Below, piece by piece: positions 25,901-34,091 of a DNA stretch of 64,000 bases. Location: assembly GCF_004197395.1 (NCBI RefSeq), contig NZ_SELS01000018.1, forward strand, positions 1-64,000, written 5' to 3'. Numbering within the stretch: the first letter of the stretch is position 1; every line of letters begins with the position of its first letter. This DNA comes from Paraburkholderia sp. UYCP14C (GTDB lineage Bacteria; Pseudomonadota; Gammaproteobacteria; Burkholderiales; Burkholderiaceae). The translations under genes were made by a program, and so were the position numbers. Below the pieces are notes generated by a model that worked only from the letters and a program-made list of their open reading frames with translations, searched no databases and was not told the origin of the DNA.

Positions 25901-27664
25901 TTTTTCGCGCACAACCGCAAGCTGCTCGCCGACATCGAACAGCTCGAGCACAAGTCGCGCCGCCAGGACGTGCTGGTCGACGACGAGTTGATCTACGGGT
26001 TCTACGATCAGGCGTTGCCGGATGGCATCCATACCGGCGCCTCGTTCGAGCGCTGGTATCGCGACGAGGTCAAAAACAGTGGTCAGGCGGAGGACAAGCT
26101 GCGGCTGTTGTATCTGTCGCGCGACGATTTGATGCGGCACGAAGCGGCCGGTGTCACGACGGATCTGTTTCCGAAGCGGCTGACGATGGCGGGCATCGAG
26201 ATGGCGCTGACTTATCACTTCGAGCCGGGCACTCCGCGCGACGGCGTGACGCTGGCGGTGCCGCTCTATGCGCTGAACCAGGTCGACGCCCGCCGTTGTG
26301 AGTGGCTCGTGCAAGGCATGCTGAAGGAAAAGGCACAACTGCTGCTGAAATCGCTGCCGCAGAAGCTGCGACGGCATTGCGTGCCGCTCCCCGAGTACGC
26401 GGCGGGCTTCGCGGAACGGCACAGCGCGCAGCGCTTCGGAGCAGGGGGCTTGCTCGAGACGCTGATCGCCGACGTGCGCGAGCAGACCCAGGTTGCGATG
26501 AAGCTGTCCGACTTCAAGCTCGAGACGCTGCCCGCGCACCTGTTCATGAACTTCAAGGTCATCGACGAACATGGGCGGCAGCTCGCGATGGGGCGCAATC
26601 TGTCGCAACTGCGCGCCGAACTCGGCGGTCAGGCGCAGCAGCATTTCCAGAAGCTCGTTTCGGGGGCGGCGGGCGCCGCCTTGGCCGATGCGGGCGGCGG
26701 CGGTGTCGCGACGCCTGCACGGTCCCCAGATCTGGCCGCGAGCGGCGCGTCGCGCGGCAAGGGCGCGGTCGCGCAACAGCCCGCGACGCCGGATGGCGCA
26801 CTGGCCACCGCGCTGTATGAAAACCTGACCACGTGGAATTTCGGCAAGTTGCCCGAGTTGCTCGAAATTCGCCGTGGCGGTCAGACGCTGTTTGGCTACC
26901 CGGCGCTCGTGGATCGCGGCACTCATTGCGACGTCGAGGTGTTCGATTCGCCGGAAGAGGCTGCGCGGATTCATCGGGCGGGCTTGCGTCGGCTTTTCGC
27001 GCTGCAGTTGAAGGAGCCGATCAAGTATCTGGAGAAGAATTTGCCGGGTCTGCGCGAAATGGCCATGCAGTTCATGCCGCGCGGCACGCAGGAAGAACTG
27101 CGCGATCAGCTGATCGACACCGCGCTCGACCGGGCGTGTCTGCAGGACCCCCTGCCCGACGACGATGCGAGCTTCCATACCCGACGTGACGAAGGGCGTA
27201 GCCGTCTCACGTTGCTCGCGCAGGAAATCTCGCGGCTGGTCGGCCAGATTCTCGGCGAATACGCGAGCCTGACGAAGAAGCTGCTGCAGGCGAAACCGTT
27301 CGCGGCTGCGTACGCCGATCTGCAGAACCAGCTGGACGCGCTGATCGGCAAGCGTTTCGTCGTCGATACGCCGTACGCCCAACTCGCACATTTCCCGCGT
27401 TATCTGAAGGGGATGGCGCTGCGTATCGACAAGCTGCGCGCGGACGCCACACGCGACGCGCGGCAGTTCGCCGAATTCCAGCCGCTGCTGCAGCACTATC
27501 AGCGCGCCGTGTCGCAGCGCGGCGGCGTGTTGGATCCGCGGCTTGCGGAATTCCGCTGGCTGCTCGAGGAATTGCGCATCTCGCTGTTTGCACAGGAGTT
27601 GCGCACCCCGATGCCGATTTCGGTGAAGCGCCTGCACAAGGTGTGGGAGTCGATGCAGCGGTAA
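22949..27664 (+). CDS. hrpA: ATP-dependent RNA helicase HrpA with long disordered N-terminal extension
   Basis: Predicted 1571-residue DEAH-box helicase; E. coli HrpA, about 1300 residues, acts on stalled ribosomes. Residues 1-255 are a low-complexity tail rich in Arg, Glu, Gly and Gln with repeated EQRG-like motifs. The helicase core follows: Walker A GETGSGKTTQ near 292, DEAH near 394, SAT, and NVAETSLTVPGIRYVVDTG. Next come winged-helix and OB-fold regions, and a long HrpA-specific C-terminal domain containing a short Ala/Gly-rich linker near residues 1235-1275. The ATG at 22949 has no clear ribosome binding site and may be read from a leaderless mRNA. An in-frame ATG 27 codons later (23030) is the alternative. 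The gene ends 134 bp before the facing adhesin gene. Confidence 0.93.
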   Translation: MSNVPKSPAGANEKPASAGEPANPGDTMRRPAQDARPKQARDARRGAGASARKVPPEGGDASREGREEPARARGAARDERRGESRDEAGEVSGAKRGGGARSEQRGASLSEQLGQFRTAIHNAAREQQGSGPQSGQRDAPPGERRNTPSTALRGEDGRQARDERGDARQSEQRGEFRDARSGAPHVEQRRAPRNGQEDRGPRNEQRASGRGEQRHGSRDAQSGDAQLGDQRSRDKRSGEPRKESRAPREPRPARVVEPNPIPPITFPEALPVSGRRDEIARAIADSQVVIVSGETGSGKTTQLPKICLALGRGPGAGGNGLIGHTQPRRIAASATGRRIAEELGTPFGEVVGYKVRFNDNLAPGASVKLMTDGILLAETQTDPLLKAYDTLIIDEAHERSLNIDFLLGYLKEILPKRPDLKLIVTSATIDADRFARHFGSDDKPAPVIEVSGRLYPVEVRYRPVVEDSPAIKAAQGTSGAATSGRERPKTQRETDRDLMEAIVDAVDELCREGPGDVLVFLPGEREIRDAAEALRKHHPPHTEILPLFARLSAAEQERVFRTSNARRIVLATNVAETSLTVPGIRYVVDTGLARVKRYSYRNKVEQLQVESISQAAANQRAGRCGRVADGICIRLYEESDFQGRVRFTDPEILRSSLASVILRMKSLHLTAIETFPFIEPPPGRAISDGYQLLNELGAVDDDNHLTPLGRELARLPLDPRVGRMILAARDQQALKEVLIIASALSVQDPRDRPIEAQEQADQAHRRFADERSEFLQWLKIWNWFDEAIAHKKSNRQLQDECRKNFLSQLRLREWRDVHSQLLTVVREHGWRLNEAEATFEQIHLALLTGLLGNIGLKADDEPYYLGARGIKFYLWPGSALVKKAGKWVMAAELVETSRLYARCIAKIEPEWVEKVGAHLLKKSLSEPHWEKRAAQVSAFERAMLYGLPIYHRRRVAFGKQDPARARELFIRGALVEGEFDTKLAFFAHNRKLLADIEQLEHKSRRQDVLVDDELIYGFYDQALPDGIHTGASFERWYRDEVKNSGQAEDKLRLLYLSRDDLMRHEAAGVTTDLFPKRLTMAGIEMALTYHFEPGTPRDGVTLAVPLYALNQVDARRCEWLVQGMLKEKAQLLLKSLPQKLRRHCVPLPEYAAGFAERHSAQRFGAGGLLETLIADVREQTQVAMKLSDFKLETLPAHLFMNFKVIDEHGRQLAMGRNLSQLRAELGGQAQQHFQKLVSGAAGAALADAGGGGVATPARSPDLAASGASRGKGAVAQQPATPDGALATALYENLTTWNFGKLPELLEIRRGGQTLFGYPALVDRGTHCDVEVFDSPEEAARIHRAGLRRLFALQLKEPIKYLEKNLPGLREMAMQFMPRGTQEELRDQLIDTALDRACLQDPLPDDDASFHTRRDEGRSRLTLLAQEISRLVGQILGEYASLTKKLLQAKPFAAAYADLQNQLDALIGKRFVVDTPYAQLAHFPRYLKGMALRIDKLRADATRDARQFAEFQPLLQHYQRAVSQRGGVLDPRLAEFRWLLEELRISLFAQELRTPMPISVKRLHKVWESMQR

Positions 27665-27798
27665 CGTGAGGACCCTCGCTCGCGGACGCTCGAATGGCCG
27701 GTGGGCGTCCCGGCGCCCCGATGCGCGCGGTGCACACCGAGCGTCCCGTGGGTGCCGTCGCGGACGGCCTCTGTCCGACACGATCGCTCGAACTGATT

Positions 27799-30309
27799 TC
27801 ACCAATGCATTCCCGCGCCGATCGATGCGCCGAACTGTCCGCGCGAGTCGGTGCTGCCTTGGACCTTGTAGATCCATTTGCCGGTGTCCGATAACTGCGA
27901 CACGCTGATTGCGAGCGCAGACTGCCCGCCGTACGTGCCGCCTGCCATAGCGACCATGCCGTGTCCCGGCAGGACCGCTTGCGGCAAGCCCGCCATCGCG
28001 AGCGCCGATGCCGTTCCTCCGTAGCTATCCCGGCGGGCGGAGCGGATCTGGTCGTCGGTATAGCGATTCGCCGCGCTGATCGCGCCGCTCATGCTTTGCT
28101 GCAACTGATTGACGTTGACCGCGTCGGTGCCGCGCACGCCGGCCGCGACGTTGGTGATCTGGCGCTCCAAGCCTGGCGCGCCAACCGATACTGTGCTCGC
28201 GCGGTCCGCGACGGAGCCTTGACCTAACGCCACCGAGTTGTCGGCGCTCGCGCTGGCCGCGGCGCCGACCGCCGTGGTGTTGTTGCCGCTGGCGATGGCA
28301 TTCGCTCCGATGCTTGCCGCGCTGGCGCCGCTTGCCTGTGCATTCGCTCCGACGGCAATGGCGTTCGTGCCGGCCGCCTGCGCGTTCGCGCCCTCGGCGA
28401 GCGCGTTGACACCGCTCGCCTGCGCATTCGCGCCGGCCGCAATGGCGTGCGCGCCGGACGCCTGCGCGCTTTCAGTCACGCTATCACCTGCCGCATTGAA
28501 TAACGCGCTGGTCGAGCCGGTCGAGGCGTTATTGATCGCGCCCTCGAGCGCCGCGTTCAGCTGACCGAGGTTGACCGCGTCGGACGCCAGCACGCCGTCC
28601 GCGACGTGGTGAACGACGGTGCCCTCCGGGGTATCGCCCCCGAGCGTAACGCTGTTCCGGTTGATGCTGCCGTCGGCGTTCTTGTCGTACATGAGCGCGC
28701 CGTCGAGCTTCGCTGCGCTCGCGCTGCTCTGGTCGCTCACCGCTTTCAGCTGGCCGACGTTGACCGCGTCGGTGTCGGCGGTGCCAGCCGCGACGTTGGT
28801 GATCTGGCGCTCGTTGCCCGCAAAGCCGACCGACACGGTACCCGCGCGATCGGCGATCGAGCCCTGGCCGAGCGCGACCGAGTTTGCGGCTAGCGCGCTC
28901 GAGTCATAGCCGAGCGAAAGTGCGTAGTCGGCGGCTGCACTGGCACCGGAGCCAAGCGCGACGGCGCCGTCGCCGTTCGCCGTGGCGTTGGCGCCGAGCG
29001 CCGTCGCACCGGAGCCGTAGGCCGACGCCGACGCGCCCAGCGAGGTCGCGTCGGCCGCGCCGGCGACGGCGCCCGCGCCGATCGCGGTCGAGTCGGTTGC
29101 GCTCGCGCTGGCGCTCGTGCCGAATGCGGTTGCGTTGTTGCCCGTGGCGCTGGCGTTGCTGCCCGCGGCGAGCGCGTGCGCGCCATTTGCAAGCGCGTCG
29201 TTGGAGCCGTCGCCCGGGTCGGCAGCGCTGAAGTAATGCAGCGCGCTGCTTTGAGCAAGTGCATCGACCTTGCCGTCGACCGCGCTCAACTGGCTCACGT
29301 TGACCGCGTCGGTGGGCGCGGCGCCCGCGGCGACGTGGGTCAGGCGACGCTCGTTATTCGCGGAGCCGAGCGAGACTTCGCCTGTCGCACTGGAGGCCGC
29401 GATCGAGGTGGCGCCCGTTCCCGCGGGCGTAAGCGCGCCTTGCGACAGATCCGTCGTGGTGCTGGCATTCGCGCCCAGCGCGACGCTATTGTCGGCGCTC
29501 GCGTTTGCGTTGTTGCCGAGCGCGATTGCACCGGCTCCCGCGGCCGTTGCGCCGAAGCCGATTGCACTGGCGTAGGCACCGCTCGCCTGCGCGGCTACGC
29601 CGAGTGCGATGGCGCCGACGCCGCTGACGACGGCATCACTGCCAAGCGCGACGCTCGAGTCCGCCAGCGCCGAGGCCCATGCTCCGGCGGCGAGCGAGTG
29701 GGTGCCGCCGGCCTGCGCGACATAGCCGAGCGCGGTCGATCCGACGCTGGTTGCCGTGGACTGGGAGCCGAACGCGGAGGCGGCCGGGTTCGCCGCAATC
29801 GAGCCGGCGCCCGCCGCGACCGAGTCGAGGCCGAGCGCCGACGCGTTCAGACCGACTGCGGTCGCACGTTCCGCTTGCGCATTCGCATAGGGCCCGAAGG
29901 CGCTTGCGCCTTCGCCTTGTGCGGAAGAGGAGGGGCCTATCGCGACGGCGCTGTTGCCCTGCGCCTTGGCGTTTGCCCCTACGGCGATCGCGCCGTCGTC
30001 TTGCGCGCTCGCCTGCGAGCCGACCGCCAGTGATGTGTTGCCGCTTGCGGTGGCCCCTGCGCCTATCGCGACCGCGACGTCGCCGGGCGCGTTGGCGGTG
30101 CCTACCTCGACGGAATCGACGCCGGCGCCGGTCGCTTCCGTGACGTAAAGGGCCGCCGCCGCTATGGCAATACCCGCCGTACTTCGAATCGCCCGGGCGA
30201 TGCTTCTCTGGCGCGCGCAAGCACGGTGCGTGTGCTGGAAGGCGGTTCGCGTCGTCGCGACTCTTTCTTGAGACGTGGTGCGACCAATAATCGAAATATT
30301 ATTGTTCAT
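27799..30309 (-). CDS. Trimeric autotransporter adhesin (YadA-like)
   Basis: Predicted 836-residue surface protein. After a basic N terminus and a hydrophobic segment (residues 45-60, export signal), the passenger begins with about 15 consecutive 14-residue head repeats of the form (V/I)A(L/V)G-x-x-A-x-A-x-G. Further head blocks are separated by neck motifs; DAVNxxQL occurs four times. The last 90 residues form the YadA outer-membrane anchor (a short coiled coil, then four strands ending in FGASIGAGMHW with a terminal aromatic). Such proteins bind host surfaces or each other. The ATG at 30309 has GGAGG 11 bases away. A TTG just before it (30312) has better spacing and may be the true start. 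No helper genes are adjacent. Confidence 0.9.
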   Translation of the reverse strand: MNNNISIIGRTTSQERVATTRTAFQHTHRACARQRSIARAIRSTAGIAIAAAALYVTEATGAGVDSVEVGTANAPGDVAVAIGAGATASGNTSLAVGSQASAQDDGAIAVGANAKAQGNSAVAIGPSSSAQGEGASAFGPYANAQAERATAVGLNASALGLDSVAAGAGSIAANPAASAFGSQSTATSVGSTALGYVAQAGGTHSLAAGAWASALADSSVALGSDAVVSGVGAIALGVAAQASGAYASAIGFGATAAGAGAIALGNNANASADNSVALGANASTTTDLSQGALTPAGTGATSIAASSATGEVSLGSANNERRLTHVAAGAAPTDAVNVSQLSAVDGKVDALAQSSALHYFSAADPGDGSNDALANGAHALAAGSNASATGNNATAFGTSASASATDSTAIGAGAVAGAADATSLGASASAYGSGATALGANATANGDGAVALGSGASAAADYALSLGYDSSALAANSVALGQGSIADRAGTVSVGFAGNERQITNVAAGTADTDAVNVGQLKAVSDQSSASAAKLDGALMYDKNADGSINRNSVTLGGDTPEGTVVHHVADGVLASDAVNLGQLNAALEGAINNASTGSTSALFNAAGDSVTESAQASGAHAIAAGANAQASGVNALAEGANAQAAGTNAIAVGANAQASGASAASIGANAIASGNNTTAVGAAASASADNSVALGQGSVADRASTVSVGAPGLERQITNVAAGVRGTDAVNVNQLQQSMSGAISAANRYTDDQIRSARRDSYGGTASALAMAGLPQAVLPGHGMVAMAGGTYGGQSALAISVSQLSDTGKWIYKVQGSTDSRGQFGASIGAGMHW

Positions 30310-30888
30310 CAATTAAAAATCCTCCGTATTATTGTATTTTGCGGCTCGGGACGCGTAATCCGACATTAACGTGATGTTATTGTCTGGGTGAGCTTGAAGA
30401 TGTTGAAAATACAAAACGTCGACCATTGTTGAGGCTTGCCTTATTTGGTCGTGCGTTGGTCGCCTCGGCGTTGTACGCTCGGCCTTCATGGGAGAAGGGC
30501 TGACGGGACGGCGCGTAAGGAGGATTCTCCGATGTCTGCCCGCAATTCAGATATCAGCGAACTCCGAATTTCAATTGGGCTAAAAAATATATTAATACGG
30601 ATGGGATTTTATTGATAAAAAAAGGAATATTCCTATTGCTCCTGATAATGATTTGCGCGATTTTAACGTGTGACTGGTGCATGATTGATACTGACAGGGA
30701 GAGCACATTGATTCCTCACCCGGAAACGCGCGGCGCGAGCAGGAAACGGGACGTCGAAGACGAACCCTCCCGCACGCGGCCACACTTCTTCGCAACCGTC
30801 ATTTTTCGGTCGTCGTCCGGTGACTTACGTCAACCGCTCGGACCGGCAAACGTTCTACAATGACAGTTGTTCTCCGAAGCGAGTTTTC
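30310..30888. other. AT-rich divergent intergenic region upstream of the adhesin
   Basis: A 579-bp region between the adhesin and the beta-propeller gene. From about 30540 to 30720 it is strikingly AT-rich for this DNA, with runs such as TAAAAAATATATTAATA and a palindrome AGGAATATTCCT at 30624-30635. A TTG-initiated frame at 30612-30863 starts like a small lipoprotein or membrane peptide but has no good ribosome binding site and turns into shadow sequence. TACAAT at 30856-30861 could be the -10 of the beta-propeller gene. Confidence 0.5.
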
Positions 30889-31908
30889 ATGCGTAAATTT
30901 TTTCTTCCCGGCTTGACTGCCACGTTCGCCGCGACCGCGGCGCTGGTTGCCGCCGCAGGCTTTTTTTCTCCGGCGGCGCACGCCAACAACGTGATCGTGC
31001 TCAATTCCGGCGAGGCCACGCTGAGTCTGATCGACGAGAACAGCCGCCAGGTCATCGGCACCGTGCCCACGGGCAAGGAGCCGCATCACCTGATGGCCAC
31101 GCCGGACAATTCCTCTCTGATCGTCGCCAATTCGGTGTCGAACAGCCTGATGTTCGTCGATCCGAAAACGGGCCAGTTGCAGCGCTGGGTCGAGAACATC
31201 GAAGATCCCTATCAAATCGGTTTTTCACCGGATCGCAAGTGGCTCGTCACGACGGGCCTGCGGCTCGACCGCCTCGACATCTATCACTTCGACGGCCAGA
31301 AAAACCAGATGACGCTGGCTTCACGGCTGCCGCTCGCGGTAATGCCGAGCCACATGGCGTTCTCGAATGACAGCAAGACGGTGTTCGTCACGCTGCAGAT
31401 ATCGGGCGAACTCGCCGCGATCGACCTGCCCACGCAAACCGTCAAATGGAAGATGAAGGTCGGCAAGGTGCCCGCGGGTCTGTGGATGACGCCGGGTGAA
31501 AAGTACCTGCTCGTCGGCATGACCGGCGAGGACTACGTCGCGGTCGTGGACTGGCGCAACCAGAAGATCGTCAAGACGATTCACACGGGCAAGGGCGCGC
31601 ACAACTTCCGCTCGCTCGCCGACGGCAAGCATGTCGCGGTGTCGAACCGGGTAGCCAGCACGATCAGCATCATCGACGAAGACACGCTCACCAACGTCGG
31701 CGACATCACCGGCCTGATGCCGGGGCCGGACGACATGGAACTTTCCGCCGACAAACGCTATCTGTGGGTTACCTTCCGCTTCGCGAAGCACATCGGCATC
31801 ATCGATCTCAACACGCGCAAGCTGATCCAGACGATTGCGGTGGGCCGCTCGCCGCACGGCATCTATTTCTTCAACCGCGCGCCGGTCACGGCGCCGAATG
31901 GTGCTTGA
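30889..31908 (+). CDS. Periplasmic YVTN/YncE-like beta-propeller protein
   Basis: Predicted 339-residue exported protein. Residues 1-31 are a signal peptide ending in AAHA. The rest is a seven-bladed propeller of repeats such as NNVIVLNSGEATLSLID, SLIVANSVSNSLMFVD and YLWVTFRFAKHIGIID, each with a following threonine/valine-Gly turn (TVPTGKEPHHL, TIAVGRSPHGI). Relatives include E. coli YncE and surface-layer propellers; binding partners are unknown. The ATG at 30889 is chosen because the signal peptide starts there. The hydroxylase gene follows 100 bp downstream on the same strand. Confidence 0.82.
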   Translation: MRKFFLPGLTATFAATAALVAAAGFFSPAAHANNVIVLNSGEATLSLIDENSRQVIGTVPTGKEPHHLMATPDNSSLIVANSVSNSLMFVDPKTGQLQRWVENIEDPYQIGFSPDRKWLVTTGLRLDRLDIYHFDGQKNQMTLASRLPLAVMPSHMAFSNDSKTVFVTLQISGELAAIDLPTQTVKWKMKVGKVPAGLWMTPGEKYLLVGMTGEDYVAVVDWRNQKIVKTIHTGKGAHNFRSLADGKHVAVSNRVASTISIIDEDTLTNVGDITGLMPGPDDMELSADKRYLWVTFRFAKHIGIIDLNTRKLIQTIAVGRSPHGIYFFNRAPVTAPNGA

Positions 31909-32008
31909 GGGGCCTCAGGGTGCCCGGGAGTGCTCAAGCGTGCCTGAGGGCAACGGAGCAGGGCCAAGGCGCCACGAACCATCAAGGATGAAGTAACAGG
32001 CCAGCATC

Positions 32009-33007
32009 ATGTTCCATCTGATTTTCTCCTCACTCGACAGTTTCGTTTCAGCCGTGCAAACGTGGCTGTACGTCGACGTGGTGCAGCCGCTGCTGTTCAA
32101 GTTCAATTTGATGGACTACGACGAGGACACCTACGACAGCCTGTACTGGGTCATCGTCGGTGTGCTCGAGGTGCTCGCGATGTACGCGATCCTGCGTCCG
32201 CTCGAGGCGCTGCGCCCGGTCGAGCAATGGGAGAACCGCAAGGCCGTGCGCGTCGACGTGCTGTACACGTGGATCGCCAAGCTCGGCATTCTGAACCTGT
32301 TCTTTTTCTTCGCGCTGCAACCGTTCTTCGACAACGTGCAAGGCTGGCTGCGGCTGCACGGCATCGCGAACCTGAACTTCGACAACCTGTGGCCGGGCGT
32401 GACCACGCAGCCGCTCGTCACGTTCGTCATGTATCTGCTCGTGCTCGATTTCGCCGGCTACTGGTATCACCGCTGGCAGCACCGCATCGGCGTGTGGTGG
32501 GAGCTGCATGCGGTACACCACAGTCAGCGGCAGATGTCGCTGTGGTCCGACGATCGTAACCATCTGCTCGACGATCTGCTGCAGGCGTCGTTCTTCGCGG
32601 TGATCGCGCTGGCGATCGGCGTGCCGCCGTCGCAGTTCGTCGTGCTGGTCGCGATCACGAACCTCGCGCAAAGCGTGCAGCACGCGAACATCCGCCTGTA
32701 TTACGGCTGGCTCGGCGAGCGGCTGCTCGTGAGCCCGACGTTCCACCGCCGTCACCACGCGATCGGCTACGGGCATGAAGGGCTCAAGTACGGCTGCAAT
32801 TTCGGCGTGCTGTTCCCATGGTGGGACATGCTGTTTCGCAGCGTGTCGTGGAGCCGCGACATGGAGCCGACCGGTATCAGCGATCAGCTCGAAGGGCGCC
32901 GCTATGGCGATGGCTTCTGGGCGCAGCACTGGTTCGCATTCGTGCGGATCGCGCATCGCCTCGTGCCGAAGCGCCACGCTCCGGGCAACGACACCGCTGC
33001 CGTTTGA
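32009..33007 (+). CDS. Sterol desaturase / fatty acid hydroxylase family membrane protein
   Basis: Predicted 332-residue integral membrane di-iron enzyme. Hydrophobic segments lie at about residues 45-65, 88-108 and 135-155. The histidine boxes that bind the two irons are present: HRWQH near 154, HAVHHS near 169 and HRRHH near 250, plus NLAQSVQHANIR between them. Family members hydroxylate or desaturate lipids, sterols or hopanoid-like compounds in the membrane. The substrate cannot be read from sequence. It lies between the beta-propeller gene and the EI24 gene on the same strand. Confidence 0.85.
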   Translation: MFHLIFSSLDSFVSAVQTWLYVDVVQPLLFKFNLMDYDEDTYDSLYWVIVGVLEVLAMYAILRPLEALRPVEQWENRKAVRVDVLYTWIAKLGILNLFFFFALQPFFDNVQGWLRLHGIANLNFDNLWPGVTTQPLVTFVMYLLVLDFAGYWYHRWQHRIGVWWELHAVHHSQRQMSLWSDDRNHLLDDLLQASFFAVIALAIGVPPSQFVVLVAITNLAQSVQHANIRLYYGWLGERLLVSPTFHRRHHAIGYGHEGLKYGCNFGVLFPWWDMLFRSVSWSRDMEPTGISDQLEGRRYGDGFWAQHWFAFVRIAHRLVPKRHAPGNDTAAV

Positions 33008-33011
33008 TTCC

Positions 33012-33044
33012 CGCTCAGGTCCTGCTCAGGTCCCGCTCAGGGCC
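33012..33044 (+). repeat. Three 11-bp tandem repeats
   Basis: Units CGCTCAGGTCC, TGCTCAGGTCC and CGCTCAGGGCC follow each other directly, a few bases after the hydroxylase stop codon. A fourth degenerate copy (GGTCAGAGTCC) is next to them. Confidence 0.85.
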
Positions 33045-33238
33045 CCGGTCAGAGTCCGTTCTGAGTCCATTGCGGATCCTTTCGAGCACATACTCTGCCG
33101 CGCCAGCCACTTCCGCCGGCGACGCGTCCGTTGGTTTATGCTGTGCACGTTCGTGCGCACACTCCAGTACCCCAGCATGCCTGGCCGGCGCGCGGCGCGA
33201 TTTCCCGTCCATCGTTTCGTTCGCAGGCATTGGCTCGC

Positions 33239-34072
33239 ATGAATGATCTGTTGCGCTCGTTCGGGCGCGCGCTCGCAAGCGCGTTGCATCCGCGCATGCT
33301 CTGGCTGACTTTCAAACCGTTTATCGTCGCGACGGTCGGCTGGGGCGTACTCCTGTGGTTCTTCTGGCAGACGCTGACCGGCGCGACCCGCACCTGGCTC
33401 GACGACTGGTCTTTCACCGCCACGCTCTATCATCTGTTCGACGTGCTCGGTTTTTCGACGCTGCACGCGGTCATCGCGCCGTTCATCGTGATTGCGATGG
33501 CGATCCCGCTGATCGTCGTCACAGTGCTGCTGCTGATCGCCATGCTGTCGATGCCGGCCGTGATCCGCTTTCTCGCGGCGCGCCAGTTCGCCGGGCTGGA
33601 GATGCGCCGCGGCGGAACGTGGTACGGTAGCCTCGGTCAGGCGCTCTGGACTACGCTGCTGTGTCTCGTGCTGCTGATCGTGACGTTGCCGCTGTGGCTC
33701 GTGCCGCCGTTCTTCGCGCTGATTCCGCCGCTGCTGTGGGGCTGGCTCACGTATCGCGTGATGACCTACGACGCGCTCGCGTTGCATGCGTCGCGCGACG
33801 AGCGGCGCGAACTCGTGCGGCGCCACCGGTTGCCGTTGCTGCTGATCGGCGTCGTGAGCGGCCTGCTAGGTTCGGTGCCGACGCTGTTGTGGGCGTCATC
33901 GGTATGGCTGATCGTGATGTTCCCGGTGATGACCACGGTGACGATCTGGATTTACGCGTTCATCCTCGTGTTCTCGGCGCTATGGTTCGGCAACTACTGC
34001 CTGCGCGCGCTGCAGCGCATGCGGGCGGAAGCGCCCGGCGGCGCGCGAGAGGTCGCGCCGGTTCCCTATTGA
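33239..34072 (+). CDS. EI24-domain (CysZ-like) membrane protein
   Basis: Predicted 277-residue inner-membrane protein with four to six hydrophobic segments, for example FKPFIVATVGWGVLLWFFW and VIAPFIVIAMAIPLIVVTVLLLIAML. The central RGGTWYGSLGQALWTTLLCLVLL followed by PLWLVPPFFALIPPLLWGWLTYRVMTYDAL is typical of the EI24/CysZ family. CysZ moves sulfate in E. coli; no sulfate-assimilation genes are nearby, so the role here is open. The ATG at 33239 begins the conserved region. The molybdopterin-binding gene starts 19 bp later, suggesting one transcript. Confidence 0.8.
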   Translation: MNDLLRSFGRALASALHPRMLWLTFKPFIVATVGWGVLLWFFWQTLTGATRTWLDDWSFTATLYHLFDVLGFSTLHAVIAPFIVIAMAIPLIVVTVLLLIAMLSMPAVIRFLAARQFAGLEMRRGGTWYGSLGQALWTTLLCLVLLIVTLPLWLVPPFFALIPPLLWGWLTYRVMTYDALALHASRDERRELVRRHRLPLLLIGVVSGLLGSVPTLLWASSVWLIVMFPVMTTVTIWIYAFILVFSALWFGNYCLRALQRMRAEAPGGAREVAPVPY

Positions 34073-34091
34073 TCAAACGAAAGAGGCGGCA

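Noticed and set aside
22934-27877. A 1647-codon open frame on the minus strand opposite hrpA
   Set aside because: It is antisense to a clear helicase gene, has no recognisable domain and arises because GC-rich codon bias suppresses stops on the other strand.
30612-30863. TTG-initiated 83-codon frame starting MIKKGIFLLLLIMICAIL
   Set aside because: The beginning resembles a small lipoprotein, but there is no ribosome binding site and the second half is ordinary intergenic sequence. Kept only as a remark on the AT-rich region.
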